Of a stretch of 64,000 nt of DNA, positions 1-10,962 are shown piece by piece. Origin of the DNA: Oxytricha trifallax. Taxonomy: Eukaryota > Ciliophora > Spirotrichea > Sporadotrichida > Oxytrichidae. The notes below the pieces were generated by a model. The model did no database searches. It was not told the origin of the DNA and was given only the letters and a program-made list of their open reading frames with translations. Positions within the stretch are counted from its first letter, which is position 1, and every line of letters begins with the position of its first letter. The DNA is taken from contig ARYC01001216.1 of the NCBI GenBank assembly GCA_000711775.1, positions 20,731 to 84,730 of the forward strand, written 5' to 3'. A program made the translations under genes and the position numbers.

Positions 1-2004
1 AGAAATTATATACAAAAATTCAAACAAATATATGAATAGCAAGTGCTCCTCTTCTAAATGAATTGGTTAATAGGTGTTGTTAGTAAATTTATCGTAAAAT
101 TAGTCTGTACTTTACTGTGTAAGATTCATGCTAATATATATTTTAGTAAGCTAGTTTGTTTTTTAATTTGACAAGTAGATATTGAGTAAAAATAGTAGAA
201 AAAATCGAATTATATTTTAAAATACACGATTAATGCAAGCTATTTTAATGTTAATCTATTTAATTATATTAAAAACTACTCTATCTCGAAATAGTCATAA
301 TTTCGAGATAGAGTAGTTTTTAATATAATTAAATAGATTAACATTAAAATAGCGTGCATTAATCGTGTATTTTAAAATATAATTCGATTTTTTCTACTAT
401 TTTTACTCATTAAATAATTAAAAAGAATATGTATATTCGTATCTCCAATGAGTCCTATTTGATCATTAAAATCAATATAGACACTTTACTTATTCTATTA
501 TTCCCAATATTAAAGTTTACCTTGAATAGGTAAATAAAACATAATGTTTATTTCTAATTGTATGATAAATAATTGTGTCCTTAAAAATAGGAAAAGGAGG
601 AATTTCTTGATTAATCGCTAATTAAGTTAGTTCATTATTTGTAAGAATTTTCACTTAGATTATTTAATATATATACATTTAAAATTTAAATTACGTCTTA
701 CTCTGTCAAGCTGCTGATGTTCTTAGTTGGATTTATTTGTAGATTTTAAATTAGAACTATCAAAGTTTCATTAAATACAAATTATAAAATAGTTTACATT
801 TAGATATTACTACTAACTAAAACACCTATAATATACTTATATCAAAATTAAAATAATGAATTTATAAATACAGACTGGCTGGAAATGTAATTTGATATAT
901 TTAAAGTGATTCTGTTTTAGGTATTCTCTCCTTAAGTCAAATAATAAAATGTAAATCATAAAAGATGAAGGAGTTACTTGTATAGAGCTTAAATTATTGA
1001 ATATAGATGGCATTGTCAATTGCATAGATTGATATTCAATTAATAAATAATAATTACTCAAATTAATATGTTTGAGCGTATTTTTCATTTATTTTTAAAC
1101 TTATCATCATACTAGTAGAGTATAATTAGTTTTATAAAACATCAAATTAAGAATTAAATATTATAAGTTGTTGTGTTAATTGGTAAGAATTATATCTAAA
1201 CTAACCTATAGATTAATAATGATCTTGATGATGATGATGATTTAAAATCAAATAAATTTAACATATCACAGTTTAATACTAAAATTAAACCATCAATTTT
1301 AGTCGTGACGTAGATGTATCTGAATGAGTTGACGTGGCAAACTTCTGTGACGTGGCAAGTCGTGAACTAGAAAACTCCGAAAAAACCAATCTCACTATCA
1401 CCTAGTCTCCTCCTGAATCAAGATGTCGCCAGCGTACTCTGGGGACAGAGCTCGTAGAATTCAACCAATAAAAATCTTAAAACTAATTTTACTCATTAAT
1501 TTGTTGTTCACTGTCTTAAAGAAATCTTCTCTGTAAATTATCATTATCAATTTATTTCTAATGATTAATCTTGGAAAGATACTTTTGTTATGTTTATTAT
1601 TCATAACTGTTTACTAAACTAATCTATAAATACTAATTATAAATACTATGAATATGACATTTTTGATAACACATTATAGCTTAAAATTTACCCAAAAGTT
1701 ACACTTACTGCAAATACAAAGATCAGAATGTAAGATAGTTTCATCAATGTTTATTGCTATATTGTCTCTACTTAGCTATTTCTATTTCTTTGGTTTTACT
1801 AAATTAATTATAATTTTTATATAAAAATCCAGCATTAATATTTTGCCTCATTCATAAGCAGTAGTTGATTATAGATAATTAGAAGTTAATTTGATGGGTT
1901 AAATATTTATTATATTCTTACATTTATTTTAAAAATTCTTAATTATCTTATTAACTAATTGATATGATTAGAGATATTTCCCTATAAAAGTAAATAATAA
2001 ATAA
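1..2004. other. AT-rich non-coding stretch
   Basis: No reading frame here looks like a conserved protein under the TAA/TAG=Gln code. The only structured feature is the foldback at 184-408. A cluster of three TGACGT hexamers lies at about 1305-1355, two of them inside a repeated TGACGTGGCA. The stretch just before 2005 would be the 5' flank of the importin alpha gene. Confidence 0.5.
184..408. mobile_element. 225-bp foldback element flanked by ATT
   Basis: Two arms of about 110 bp are near-perfect reverse complements around a ~7-nt loop near 296; I see one clear mismatch (GCAAGC against GCACGC). The ends read GAGTAAAAATAG and its complement. A 3-bp ATT lies on each side (181-183 and 409-411), compatible with a short target duplication. 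There is no coding capacity. It could be a non-autonomous transposon remnant or a germline-limited hairpin. Confidence 0.65.
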
Positions 2005-3987
2005 ATGGACTCCTAGTAGCAGGATTACGATTAGCGCCTTTAATCTTAACAACAGTAGAGGCTCAACTTCTACTAGTCCTCCACTACTAAGCAAGATTAT
2101 TTTGAAAGCAGAATTAACTTCTCAAACAAAATCAGGAGAGATACTAAGAACTCAATTATTCAGAGAAAGAGACTCAATCTTCCCATTAATTTTATCAACA
2201 ACTTTCCTTATGTTTAATTTGTTTGAATGGAATTCAAGCTGATATGATGATTTAGACTCAGGCCTAAAATGTCGGCAGCAACAACCTGATGGAAATGGGT
2301 GATTCCCAACAAACTCAAATCCAAGCTCCTGTTATCTCTGGAAGTTAAATGATTATCATTGATGGTTAATCGTAAGCTCCTGACCAACATTAAAAGGTTC
2401 TCACTTTGCTTCAGAAACTGATTGGCTTGCCAGTTGATTTAGCCCAAACTAAAGATTAAAAGCAAAACCTTTAGTACTTGAGAGAACTTAGACAGGCTTT
2501 AATCACTCACTAAGATACTTAAACCTTCCACTAGTTCATATAGAAGGGTGGAATTCAGGTCTTAGCGGCTTATTTGAATGATTAAAGTGTTAGCCAGTAA
2601 CTTTAAGAGGAAGCCATTTGGGCACTTACAAACATGTCGATTTTCAGTGGACAGTATGAAGCTGAGTTTCTAATTGTTTGTGATGCTCTCCTCATGATCC
2701 TACATTCTACACTTATATATCTATATAAAATTAAATTTGTTAAGTTAAGAATCTTGATTCTGAAAAGATTGAGAACTTAGGGTCTGTTCTTAATTTGAAA
2801 TAGCAAGCTCTTCAAACTTTGGGAAATTTGGCAATAGATTCTGAAAAAATGAGATAGAAAATTATGAACTACAACCCTCAAGTAAATGGATTGAAAGTTA
2901 TCATTGATTTGATGTTCTTCAATAGAGTCTAACTTAGTGAAATGTGTCTATGGACTTTGAACAACTTCATCATAGCTGATCCAAAGTATATAATCGTGTG
3001 CATCTAGGAAGGCTTATGCAAAGCAATTGTGCATACGATGGACAAGATTTAGAAGAAAACTCCTGAATTAATGTCTGAATTGTTGTGGTGCTTGAACTAT
3101 ATGACAAACAGTGAAGATGTAGTAATATTCGAAATCTTGAAAGAAATCCCAGATATTCACAAAAGAGTATCCTCAGAGTTGCCTTATGCTTCCCAGTAGT
3201 TTGATTTGCCATTTATCAGACCAATCATTAGCATTATTGGCAACATAGTTCCTCTACGTTTGGAGTATGGTCATGAGTTGATGTATGATGAACGTTTCCA
3301 AACCTTTCTGTTGACTGTGTTATTCTAACCAGATGAAATTACACTCTACAAAAAGGAATGTCTATGGGTCCTTTCCAACATTCTTGCAGGCCCCTCAGAG
3401 CACAACTTCGAGTTTATTCTAGAGAACAAGAATTTACTCCAACAAATCATCAACCTTGCAAAGTCGCAGGACTATCTTGTCAAGAAGGAAGCACTGGTAA
3501 CTCTATACAACTTGTGTGAGAATCATGAAAATAGATACCTGCAAAAAGTGATGTAAAAAGATCCCTCATCCGCATTTTTCTCTGTATTAAAAAATTACTT
3601 TAGCTCCGATCCTTATCTGCTTAAAATAGCTATATCATATTGCTCTCTCATTTGTGAGAAATACCCTGACATTGCCATTAAGTTTGAAATATAAACAAAT
3701 CTATCATAGTTTACAGCATATAATACACTTGATAAGCTAGAATTTATTTTAAGTTAATCTTCACTGAAGGAATTTCTGAGATGATTGAGAATATCCAGTA
3801 CAAATTTGAGAATAACCAAGAGTTAGTGATGTTGTCAAGTTCTTTCCTGGAGAAGTTCATTTATTCACAGAGTCATGATAGCGACCTCCCACTGGATGAT
3901 AATAATATTGCTTTTCTTTTTTATGAATAAAATAGTTAATTCAATTTTAAAAGCATATGCTATTCTACAATATTAATGCATAGTTGA
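2005..3987 (+). CDS. Importin alpha (karyopherin alpha)
   Basis: Nuclear import adaptor that binds classical nuclear localisation signals and hands cargo to importin beta. The Gln-rich N-terminus is followed by a basic importin-beta-binding-like segment (KIRRDTKN then QRKRLNLP) and armadillo repeats. These keep the family's Trp/Asn ladder: EEAIWALTNMS, MCLWTLNNF, LLWCLNYMTN, ECLWVLSNILAGP. Three introns are inferred by frame: about 2210-2254, about 2680-2745, and a 59-nt one ending at 3740 that restores the C-terminal GISEMIENIQYKFENN stretch, typical of the last ARM repeats. Stop is TGA at 3985. The start is the first Met before the basic segment. Many Gln codons are TAA or TAG. No gene partner is evident next to it. 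Confidence 0.9.
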
Positions 3988-4379
3988 ATAATAACGGTAG
4001 TAACAATAATAATTAGCAGATGAGTTTTAATATTTGATTATTAATATGTTCGTGAGTGATTTGTCTTACTTTTAATTCATAAAACTAGTTCAATATATTT
4101 ATTATTTATAATATTTATGAATAAACTTAGAAAATTCGAGAAATTTCTTGAGTTAATATAAAAGAAGATCTAATAAACCATTATTATATAAAATGCTAAA
4201 TAAAATTTAGAACTAATTATATTTCAATTAAATATGGTTTAGTTAAATTGTTAAGGCAAAGTTAAATCTAAAAACTAGCTAATAATATAGGAATCACATA
4301 CTTGTCTAAATGCTAAAATATAAGTTTATCTAGGAGTTTTTCTGGTATATACATGAGCAGGTATATATTGGTAGGTCTT
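3988..4379. other. Intergenic, tail-to-tail flank
   Basis: About 390 bp of AT-rich DNA between the converging importin alpha and DnaJ genes. I see no conserved reading frame, repeat or obvious signal in it. Confidence 0.4.
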
Positions 4380-5574
4380 TCATCTGTACTTGATTTGATT
4401 TTTAGAGGATTTCTTGTTGCCAGTTTGCTGCTAGTCATTGGCACCATCAGTCAGTTGGTAGGTATTACGTTGTCGTCTACCTTGGCCATCATCGATGTCC
4501 TCTGTCACATGAATCACTTTGTTGCCTTGCTCATCCCAAGTAGTCTTCTCGGTCTTGGTCACTTTCTAACCGTTTTGAATATATGTTTAGGTCTTAACTG
4601 ATTAAGAACCTGGACCACCACCGAATGAACTTGCAGAAGAGAAGGATGTAAAGCCACTACTTCCTCCAAATCCTCCTCCGCCAAAGAATTCATCATTACC
4701 AAAGCCACTTCCAGCACCAAATCCACCGAAGCCTCCAAAGCCATTGAAACCACCGAAGCCGCCAAAGCCTCCCATTCCGAATGGATCATTCATTCTTTGT
4801 TGTTGCTGTTACTGTTATTGTTGCCCTTGGTTTCCACCTCTGCGGCCTCCCATACCGCCAAAACCTCCCATGCCTCCAAAGCCACCAAAACCAAAATGAC
4901 CGAACTCATCATCATCTTCACCGTCATCAAAGAAATTAGCGAAAGGATCTCTGTCACCAAAGAAATTTTTAAACACATTTTCAGCATCATGGAAAGTGAA
5001 GAAATCGTGATCTTGGAAACCTCTAAAGGACCCACCAGTTGAACCACCACCTGAGCCAGCTTTAGGTAAAGATTAAATACGTGGAATAATGGGTATTATG
5101 ATACTTACGATTTAATCCTGCTTTTCCGTGCTTGTCATAGATTGCTTTTTTGTCAGCATTTGAGAGTACTTCATAAGCCTCACCAATCTTCTTGAAGATT
5201 TCTTGAGCTTAATCTTCATTTCCTCTGTTTCTGTCCTGCAATAAATTGTTACAATCAATCATAAAGTTAATGAATATTCTACTTACTGGATGCCACTTGA
5301 GTGCTAGTTTTCTGTAGGCTTTCTTGATTTCATCTTCTGTAGCTGTTCTAGGAATACCAAGAACCACGTAGTAATCATCTGAGTCATGATGATTGTCATC
5401 TTACTGTTGTTGCTAGCCTTCTTGCTTTGATTGTTGTGGATCTTTCTGCTGCTGTTGCTGTTTTTACTGTTCCCTCTGCTACTGCTGCTGTTGCTGTTGT
5501 TAGTACTGTTATTGTTACTGCTGTTGCTGCTGTTAGTTGGTTGCTGATGAAGTTGTCTTTCTTCTGGATGCCAT
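4380..5574 (-). CDS. DnaJ (Hsp40) co-chaperone, DNAJB6-like
   Basis: Stimulates Hsp70 ATPase and delivers misfolded clients. After MASRRKTT comes a Gln-dominated tract encoded by a mix of CAA, CAG, TAA and TAG. The J domain follows with an intact catalytic loop (KWHP, then D at the start of the next exon) and [10 protein letters not shown] and [11 protein letters not shown] motifs. Next is a long Gly/Phe region (repeated GFGG, GMGG) and a C-terminal SVKTQTYIQNGQKVTK segment that resembles the C-terminal beta region of DNAJB6/DNAJB8. There is no Cys-rich zinc domain, so it is class B. Two canonical introns (GTAAGT...AG) split the J domain, at about 5230-5285 and 5060-5108. Stop is TGA at 4380-4382. 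Confidence 0.92.
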
Positions 5575-5843
5575 GTTGTTAGTGTAAGTTGAATGAATTT
5601 ATTATAAATTATTATAATAAGAATCTAAGATAACTTAATTAATTATGGTTGTATATTTAATTTTGTGTTCAACTACTAATTTCTTGAATATTCTAGAATA
5701 TTCTGATTAAATTACTAGCATTAGTAATTTATTTATACTATTTATATAATTATGGCTAATTAAAAATATCAATTAGCAACATAATATATGAATCATATAA
5801 TATTTATTCATCGTAATTTCCCTTTGTAATTAATAAAACTTTT

Positions 5844-6337
5844 GGGGGGGGAAGTTTCCTGCACCGGTTTATGATAAAAAAAAATTTTTAGGGAAGTTTC
5901 CTGCACTTTTTTAAAAATTTTTTTTCTATAAAATTAATTATAATTTTAACTATCAATCAACTTACAGACTCATTTCATTGATATAATTTTTTAACCTATT
6001 AGTCAATTTTTCTCTTCAGATTCCAACATCTGGCATATTTCATATGATATTTGTTGGTTTCTGACTATTAACCATTATATTTTTCTCTCTGTTATCATAG
6101 TAATTATAAGTACTGTATCCATTTGTTATTGAAATTTTAATTCATTTTATCTTGTAATTTTCAAGCTATATGTTAGACTATATTTTCTTGAACCACTTCA
6201 ATGATGTATAAATATCCTCTTAATATTAATGAGTCATACAAATTTTTAATTTTATAATTTTTATATAATTTATTAAAATTTACATAAAATTAAAAAAAAG
6301 TGCAGGAAACTTCCTCGAGTGCAGGAAACTTCCCCCC
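5844..6337. mobile_element. 494-bp TIR element, 8-bp TSD (family copy 1)
   Basis: Begins with a run of eight G and AAGTTTCCTGCAC, and ends with the reverse complement followed by six C. The GAAGTTTCCTGCAC unit occurs twice at each end. An exact 8-bp duplication AAACTTTT flanks it (5836-5843 and 6338-6345), the size made by hAT, P and some Merlin transposases. It is homologous through its interior to the element at 31205-31715 but inserted in the opposite orientation. No full transposase is present, so it is non-autonomous. Confidence 0.85.
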
Positions 6338-6781
6338 AAACTTTTATATGGAAAAAATATAAAAACTTGAAATAAGTTTACATGATTAAAAATTAATGAT
6401 AAACTTTATTGACTATAGTACTTCAATAAATAAGAAGATGATTTATAATTATCCCCATAATATAACATTCAATTGAATTATATCTCATCTTTAAATTAAG
6501 TTATAACAATTTTTTTAAATAATTTTTCAATTTAAATATTAGTTTTGTGATTACTATTTCCTTATATTATTTATTCGTAAAACAGAAGAAATATATAAAA
6601 AACTTAAATTTAAATGATTAAATTTCCAAAACTAAATTGTTCCGAAGTAAAACTCACAAAATATTCTTATAATATTTATATTTAGAATTAAATTCAATTG
6701 ATTAATGCCAAAATTAAATAAATTTAGTGAACTTTGATTTTGTGTAATTATTAAAATAAATAATAATAATTTGCTAAGAGA

Positions 6782-7230
6782 ATGAATCAGTAATTTTCTG
6801 GTGTGGATCAAAATGACCTGGATAAATTAATGGATTGCTGCTACACAGAATCTGAAGAAGACAACCCAAGTCAAAATGATTTAATATTCTTTAATATAAA
6901 TATTTATGTAATGATGAAATGGAAGAAGAATTCAAGCAGAATTTGGCAAACCAAAAGATTATAAGCAAAACTATCTCAGACAATAGCAATCTCTCATCAG
7001 TCTCCAAATTATCAATTCAAGATATTGATCAGAATTTACTTAACTCAAGTGTGAACAGATAAGAATAAATATCTAGCGACCAATTGCAGAAGGAGAAGAA
7101 AAATAGTACAAATATATAGAATACAATTCAATAATTTATTAATCAGGAAGATAATAAATAAGTATCAAAGTAAAATGACTATTCTAAGACATTTATCAAT
7201 GAAGCCAATAAAAAGACCTATTATAGCTGA
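6782..7230 (+). CDS. Unrecognised polar protein, interrupted by an IES
   Basis: I do not recognise the family. The reading frame opens at MNQQFSGVDQND and is acidic, then Gln/Asn/Ser-rich, with no membrane segment. It shifts at 6875, where a 35-bp AT-rich segment lies between two AATGAT repeats. Removing the segment with one repeat gives PSQNDEMEEEFKQNL in frame and a total of about 137 residues ending at TGA (7228-7230). A 29-nt GT-AG intron starting within GTAATGATG would also keep frame, but it would remove a GA-rich coding-like stretch and retain the AT-rich one. Function unknown. Confidence 0.45.
6875..6909. other. IES, 35 bp, pointer AATGAT
   Basis: AATGAT occurs at 6875-6880 and 6910-6915. 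Deleting 6875-6909 joins the two halves of the host gene in frame. The segment itself is almost pure A/T. A competing GT-AG intron exists, so this call is weaker than those at 20701 and 36712. Confidence 0.5.
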
Positions 7231-7269
7231 AATAAAATAATTTAGATTTCATATTATATTATATTTAAT

Positions 7270-7530
7270 TGGTATTTACAATAACTGAGAAGGAGAATCT
7301 TAAGTTCTCGATTAAATGTGGATATCAGTTCAATTTTGCATTTCTTTAAACCAGAAGGCATTAGTAAGAATTGCCTATCTTCTAGATTTGATGAGGTAGA
7401 GCAAGAATTCATCACCCTCAATCGTCTTAATCATAAAGTCCTTGATTAGTGTGGATACACGACTACGTTAAATCACGTCTAAAATTATTGCCAAAGCAAC
7501 AGCAGGAATATTGATCGAACAAATTTATAT
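7270..7530 (-). other. Possible coding fragment, both strands open
   Basis: On the minus strand a helical-looking stretch (PAVALAIILDVIQ, later FLLYLIKSR and ILTNAFWF) runs to a TGA. It faintly recalls the accessory helical domain of phosphoinositide kinases. The plus strand is also open over the same bases for about 100 codons. No start, partner exon or conserved motif settles which, if either, is used. It could be a stray germline gene segment. Confidence 0.22.
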
Positions 7531-7942
7531 TTTAATGTAATTATTAAATTATTAATAATAGATGATAAAAATTGCTGAATTATGTCACAACTAAGTATTT
7601 GGAGTTATACGAATATAATATGAAATAAAAGGAATAAAATATAAAAGAATTCAATTTTAAATCTATAAACTTTAATTTTAAATATATTCATACATTTGGA
7701 CAACTCTATATCTTAGCTTTATAATATTTTTTTAAATCATTTATTTTGAATTCATAATTATTTGTAAGTTATGTAGTAAAAGTTTGAATAAAAATAAGAA
7801 AAATACTAAATACAAAACATAACTCGTTATTTTATTTAGTTTTATATATCCAGTGAAAAAAACTATCTTTAACTTTAAAAGTAATTTATTAATTTATTAC
7901 CTATCCAATAATAGCTAGTAAATTTAGAAGCACAGCGTACCC
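7531..7942. other. Intergenic, nothing recognised
   Basis: AT-rich DNA with no conserved frame, inverted repeat or other signal that I can support. Confidence 0.4.
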
Positions 7943-8434
7943 ATGATTTCATTTAGAAAAATCTACGAAAATTAAGATTTACTATCAGAGATATACGGAA
8001 AGTCTCTAAAAGTTGAATTAATTTATCAGACTAAAGTTTAAGGAGTAGAACTTGGGATCATGCCTAAAAGATTTGTGCATTCTTACCTATCAAAACTTAA
8101 CTTTGATAAATTATAAGAAAACTAGGAGAAACTGCTTAGATAAGAAGATATTTTTGACACACTTTACAGGCTATTACTTAGACACAAATCATTGTACAAT
8201 TTTTCGATTGAAGAAATAGTTGATACATTTTTGAAAGTAAGTGGAGATTTATCAGCAATGAAGCATTTATTGGAAGGAAAAAGAGTCATTGAATGGTCGT
8301 CTGTGGAAGATTTGGCGCTTGGGAAAGAAATAAGTCACACTGAGTTTTCAGTGTTGATAAAAACCAAAGGTCAAAGTGAAATAGACAAAAGAAAGGAATT
8401 TTTAAGAGATATTAATTCAATTTACTCTGATTGA
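7943..8434 (+). CDS. Protein with Rap1 C-terminal-like domain
   Basis: A single-exon gene of 163 residues, stop TGA at 8432-8434. Residues about 80-150 (FSIEEIVDTFLKVSGDLSAM, then LLEGKRVIEWSSVEDLAL, then a Lys/Arg-rich helix) follow the pattern of the C-terminal domain of Rap1/TERF2IP: helix, SGD, leucine-rich helix, Trp and EDLAL. In yeast and animals that domain mediates protein contacts at telomeres. There is no Myb or BRCT domain here, so it is at most a stand-alone module. The N-terminal 80 residues are unrecognised. The start is the first in-frame Met. A telomere role is inference only. Confidence 0.55.
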
Positions 8435-8605
8435 AACGATAACTATTCTTTGCTTTAATTAATTGCGTAAAATTCTAAAATCAAGCAATGAATTCTTATT
8501 AAAACAATTTATAGGGTCGATATTTATAACTTAAACAATAGGTAATATATACAGTACTTAAAGTAAGCATATAAATTGATAGATTTTCATTAATAACTGA
8601 CATCG

Positions 8606-10553
8606 TCATGAAAAGAAAAAGTCATCATCCGCCGCCATCTTTATGTCGAATTTTTAAGAATGACGACAATCTGGGGAGCTGCTTGCTTGAGTAATGATTG
8701 AAGATAATTAGTTTGTTCTAGGATTACTTAAATCTCTCATTTTAGCATCCTCTTTATTTCTTAAATTAAGGTCAACTTAGTGATCATATTCATTGTACTT
8801 TATAGGAGAATCACCCGCTTCGCATGCAGAAATACATGAAAACCCTCTAAACTCAAATGTACTGCCTATCTTAAAGCTGTCCACCCTTTTTATCTCCTTT
8901 TATGGCATATTAACAAATCTACAATTTTTCAATTCCTCTAGTGTCGCACGTTGACAAGGGTCTTTTTATAGAAACATTTCTAACATTTCTCTGAGTTCAT
9001 CTGAAATTACTCTCTCTTCAAATTTTAAGTCAAAAGTACAAATATTATCCATTATGTCAATCTCAGTATGCCCAATGTTAAAGGGCAATTTATTGAAAGT
9101 GAGTATATAGATAGTGAGTCCCAGTGACCATATATCTGCCTTTTTCATTGAGTATGACATTGAGTCGAATGAACAGCTCTCAGGGGGGAGGAACATATAA
9201 GTTCCCTCCATGGTTGTTGTTGTGTCGTCTTCTTCGCAGGAGAGCATCTTTGCTTTACCGAAGTCTACTAGCAATGGACTACCAGCTTCATCTATCATGA
9301 TATTTAGCACAAATAAACAGTTTATATAAGAATAATGGTTAATTTTTTGCGGTTTCAGCTATTAATTAGCATTTCTAAGCAATTTACAATATAAAATTAT
9401 AATGCTATATATAAATTTATAAGTATCATATTATATTTATCAATTAGCAAGATGATTTCTACTAATTAAATAACTTAATATTAAATTCATTTATTATTTT
9501 CTTATATCTTTAATTTATAAAATAAGAATATAATAAATTTTATGCAAATAAGTTATAATTTAACATAAATATATTGGCATAATAATATTATAAATTCTTT
9601 ATGATAAATATAAAAAAGAAATTTAGATTTTTTTTTATTTAATAAATGTTAGCTAATATATAAAATTTTTGTAATTCTAAGGCTTAATGTCTCTATGAAC
9701 GATTTATAGTTAATTGTGCAAATGATCTAAAGCATGGATCAAAGCTTTCGACATTCGTTTGATAGTCTCTTCATCATAGTATAATTATTAAATATGATTT
9801 TCTTATCATTCTATGACCCTATTATTATACTGTGCATCCTTGGGGTTAATCTTGTGTGCCTTATTAATGTTCTTAGCTTGTAGTCTATGATTAGGGTGAA
9901 ATCTCCCTAATTATGCGTCCCATTCAATACAATCTCCATAATCAGCCACTGGCATGATAACATACAGCTTTTCCGAGACAGGGTCGTCAATAACTTCATA
10001 GATCTTGATCATGTTTGGGTTGTCAAGTTTTTTCATGATTTCTATCTCCCTGTAAACTTCATCTAGAGCTGTTGTGAAAGTCATCCGGCGTCTAGAACTA
10101 GAACTGCTGCTCTTACTGCTTGTAGAGCTACTACGATTAAAGCTTCTCTGCTTTTTCAAATACGGCTTAAAGAAGATCTTCGCTGCCTAAAAACAACTGA
10201 TGTTAAAACCCATTGAAATAATCTTTATTTAAGGCTGATTGACTTACGAAGTACTGTGGGACGTATGATTCATCAATGAATTCTTCAACAAGCTGTACTA
10301 ATTTGACTTTGGCTTGACTGCCTTGCCCCAACTTCCTCAATACTCGGTATTTATTGTTAATAATTGACTCGCCCTAAATGAATTTGATTAATGATTTTTG
10401 CCCACACTTTTGAGAAATAGCACTTACATTTATTGACTTGGTCTTGACTAGAGTTTTGACGAAGGTTATATCTCCTGCTGCTTATGCATCGGCTTACTGG
10501 CACAAGTTGAAGAAATCGCTTTATTGCGTTTGAAGTGATTCCTAAATCATCAT
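8606..10553 (-). CDS. CaMKK-like serine/threonine protein kinase
   Basis: Starts at MMIQESLQTQQSDFF. The kinase domain begins with a P-loop, LGQGSQAKVKL, after a short basic N-terminus. A CaMKK/SnRK-activating-kinase type insert rich in Ser/Arg sits between the first Lys (AAKIFFK) and the C-helix; then come REIEIMKKLDNPNMIKIYEV, catalytic loop HRDIKPQN, DFGKAK, and ADIWSLGLTIY. Upstream family members phosphorylate AMPK/SnRK activation loops. GT-AG introns occur at about 10375-10432, 10190-10248 and a 29-nt one near 9790. A 372-bp segment without splice signals splits the catalytic loop (9302-9673) and contains an in-frame TGA, so the micronuclear copy cannot encode the kinase until it is removed. 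Stop is TGA at 8606-8608. Confidence 0.82.
9302..9673. other. IES, 372 bp, inside kinase catalytic loop
   Basis: On the coding (minus) strand the gene reads HRDIKPQN, then about 370 nt of highly AT-rich DNA, then IMIDEAGSPLLVDFGKA. The family motif needs N and I to be adjacent. The only shared boundary sequence is AAT. There is no GT donor just after the first boundary and no AG just before the second, so it is not a GT-AG intron. It contains an in-frame TGA. A 3-bp pointer is short, so the exact edges carry little weight. Confidence 0.65.
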
Positions 10554-10962
10554 TTAGCTGCTCTTTATGTTGCAATATAATATTGTGTAAGAAAGGGTGC
10601 TAATAATAATATTCTTTTATAATAAATAGTTTCATAAATTTTATCATAAAGTAAAATAAAATAAGCCATTTTTTTCGATAAAATTGTGTAATTGTTTATA
10701 TTGTTAATAAATATAATATTCAAAATAACTCCAAAACACAAATTAAATAAACTTATTGTCTAAATAAACAAAAAATGAATATCCATTAGACTAAAAACAT
10801 TAAGTTTATAGTGATCAACCGATAGTTATTAAAAATTAGAATGCTTATTAATAACTAGAAATTAACCTCTCTATTTCCTATCATTAGCTTTATTTCCTTA
10901 TTTGATCATTATTTAATCAATTAATGAAATTTGTGATATTTTTTTTATAAAATTATTGTAAA

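Noticed and set aside
837..1088. 83-codon minus frame
   Set aside because: Composition is that of random AT-rich DNA (Ile/Leu/Phe/Lys), with no motif or neighbouring exon.
5836..5851. TTTTGGGG resembling the hypotrich telomere repeat
   Set aside because: It arises only where the target duplication (ending TTTT) meets the element's G run; there is no tandem telomeric repeat.
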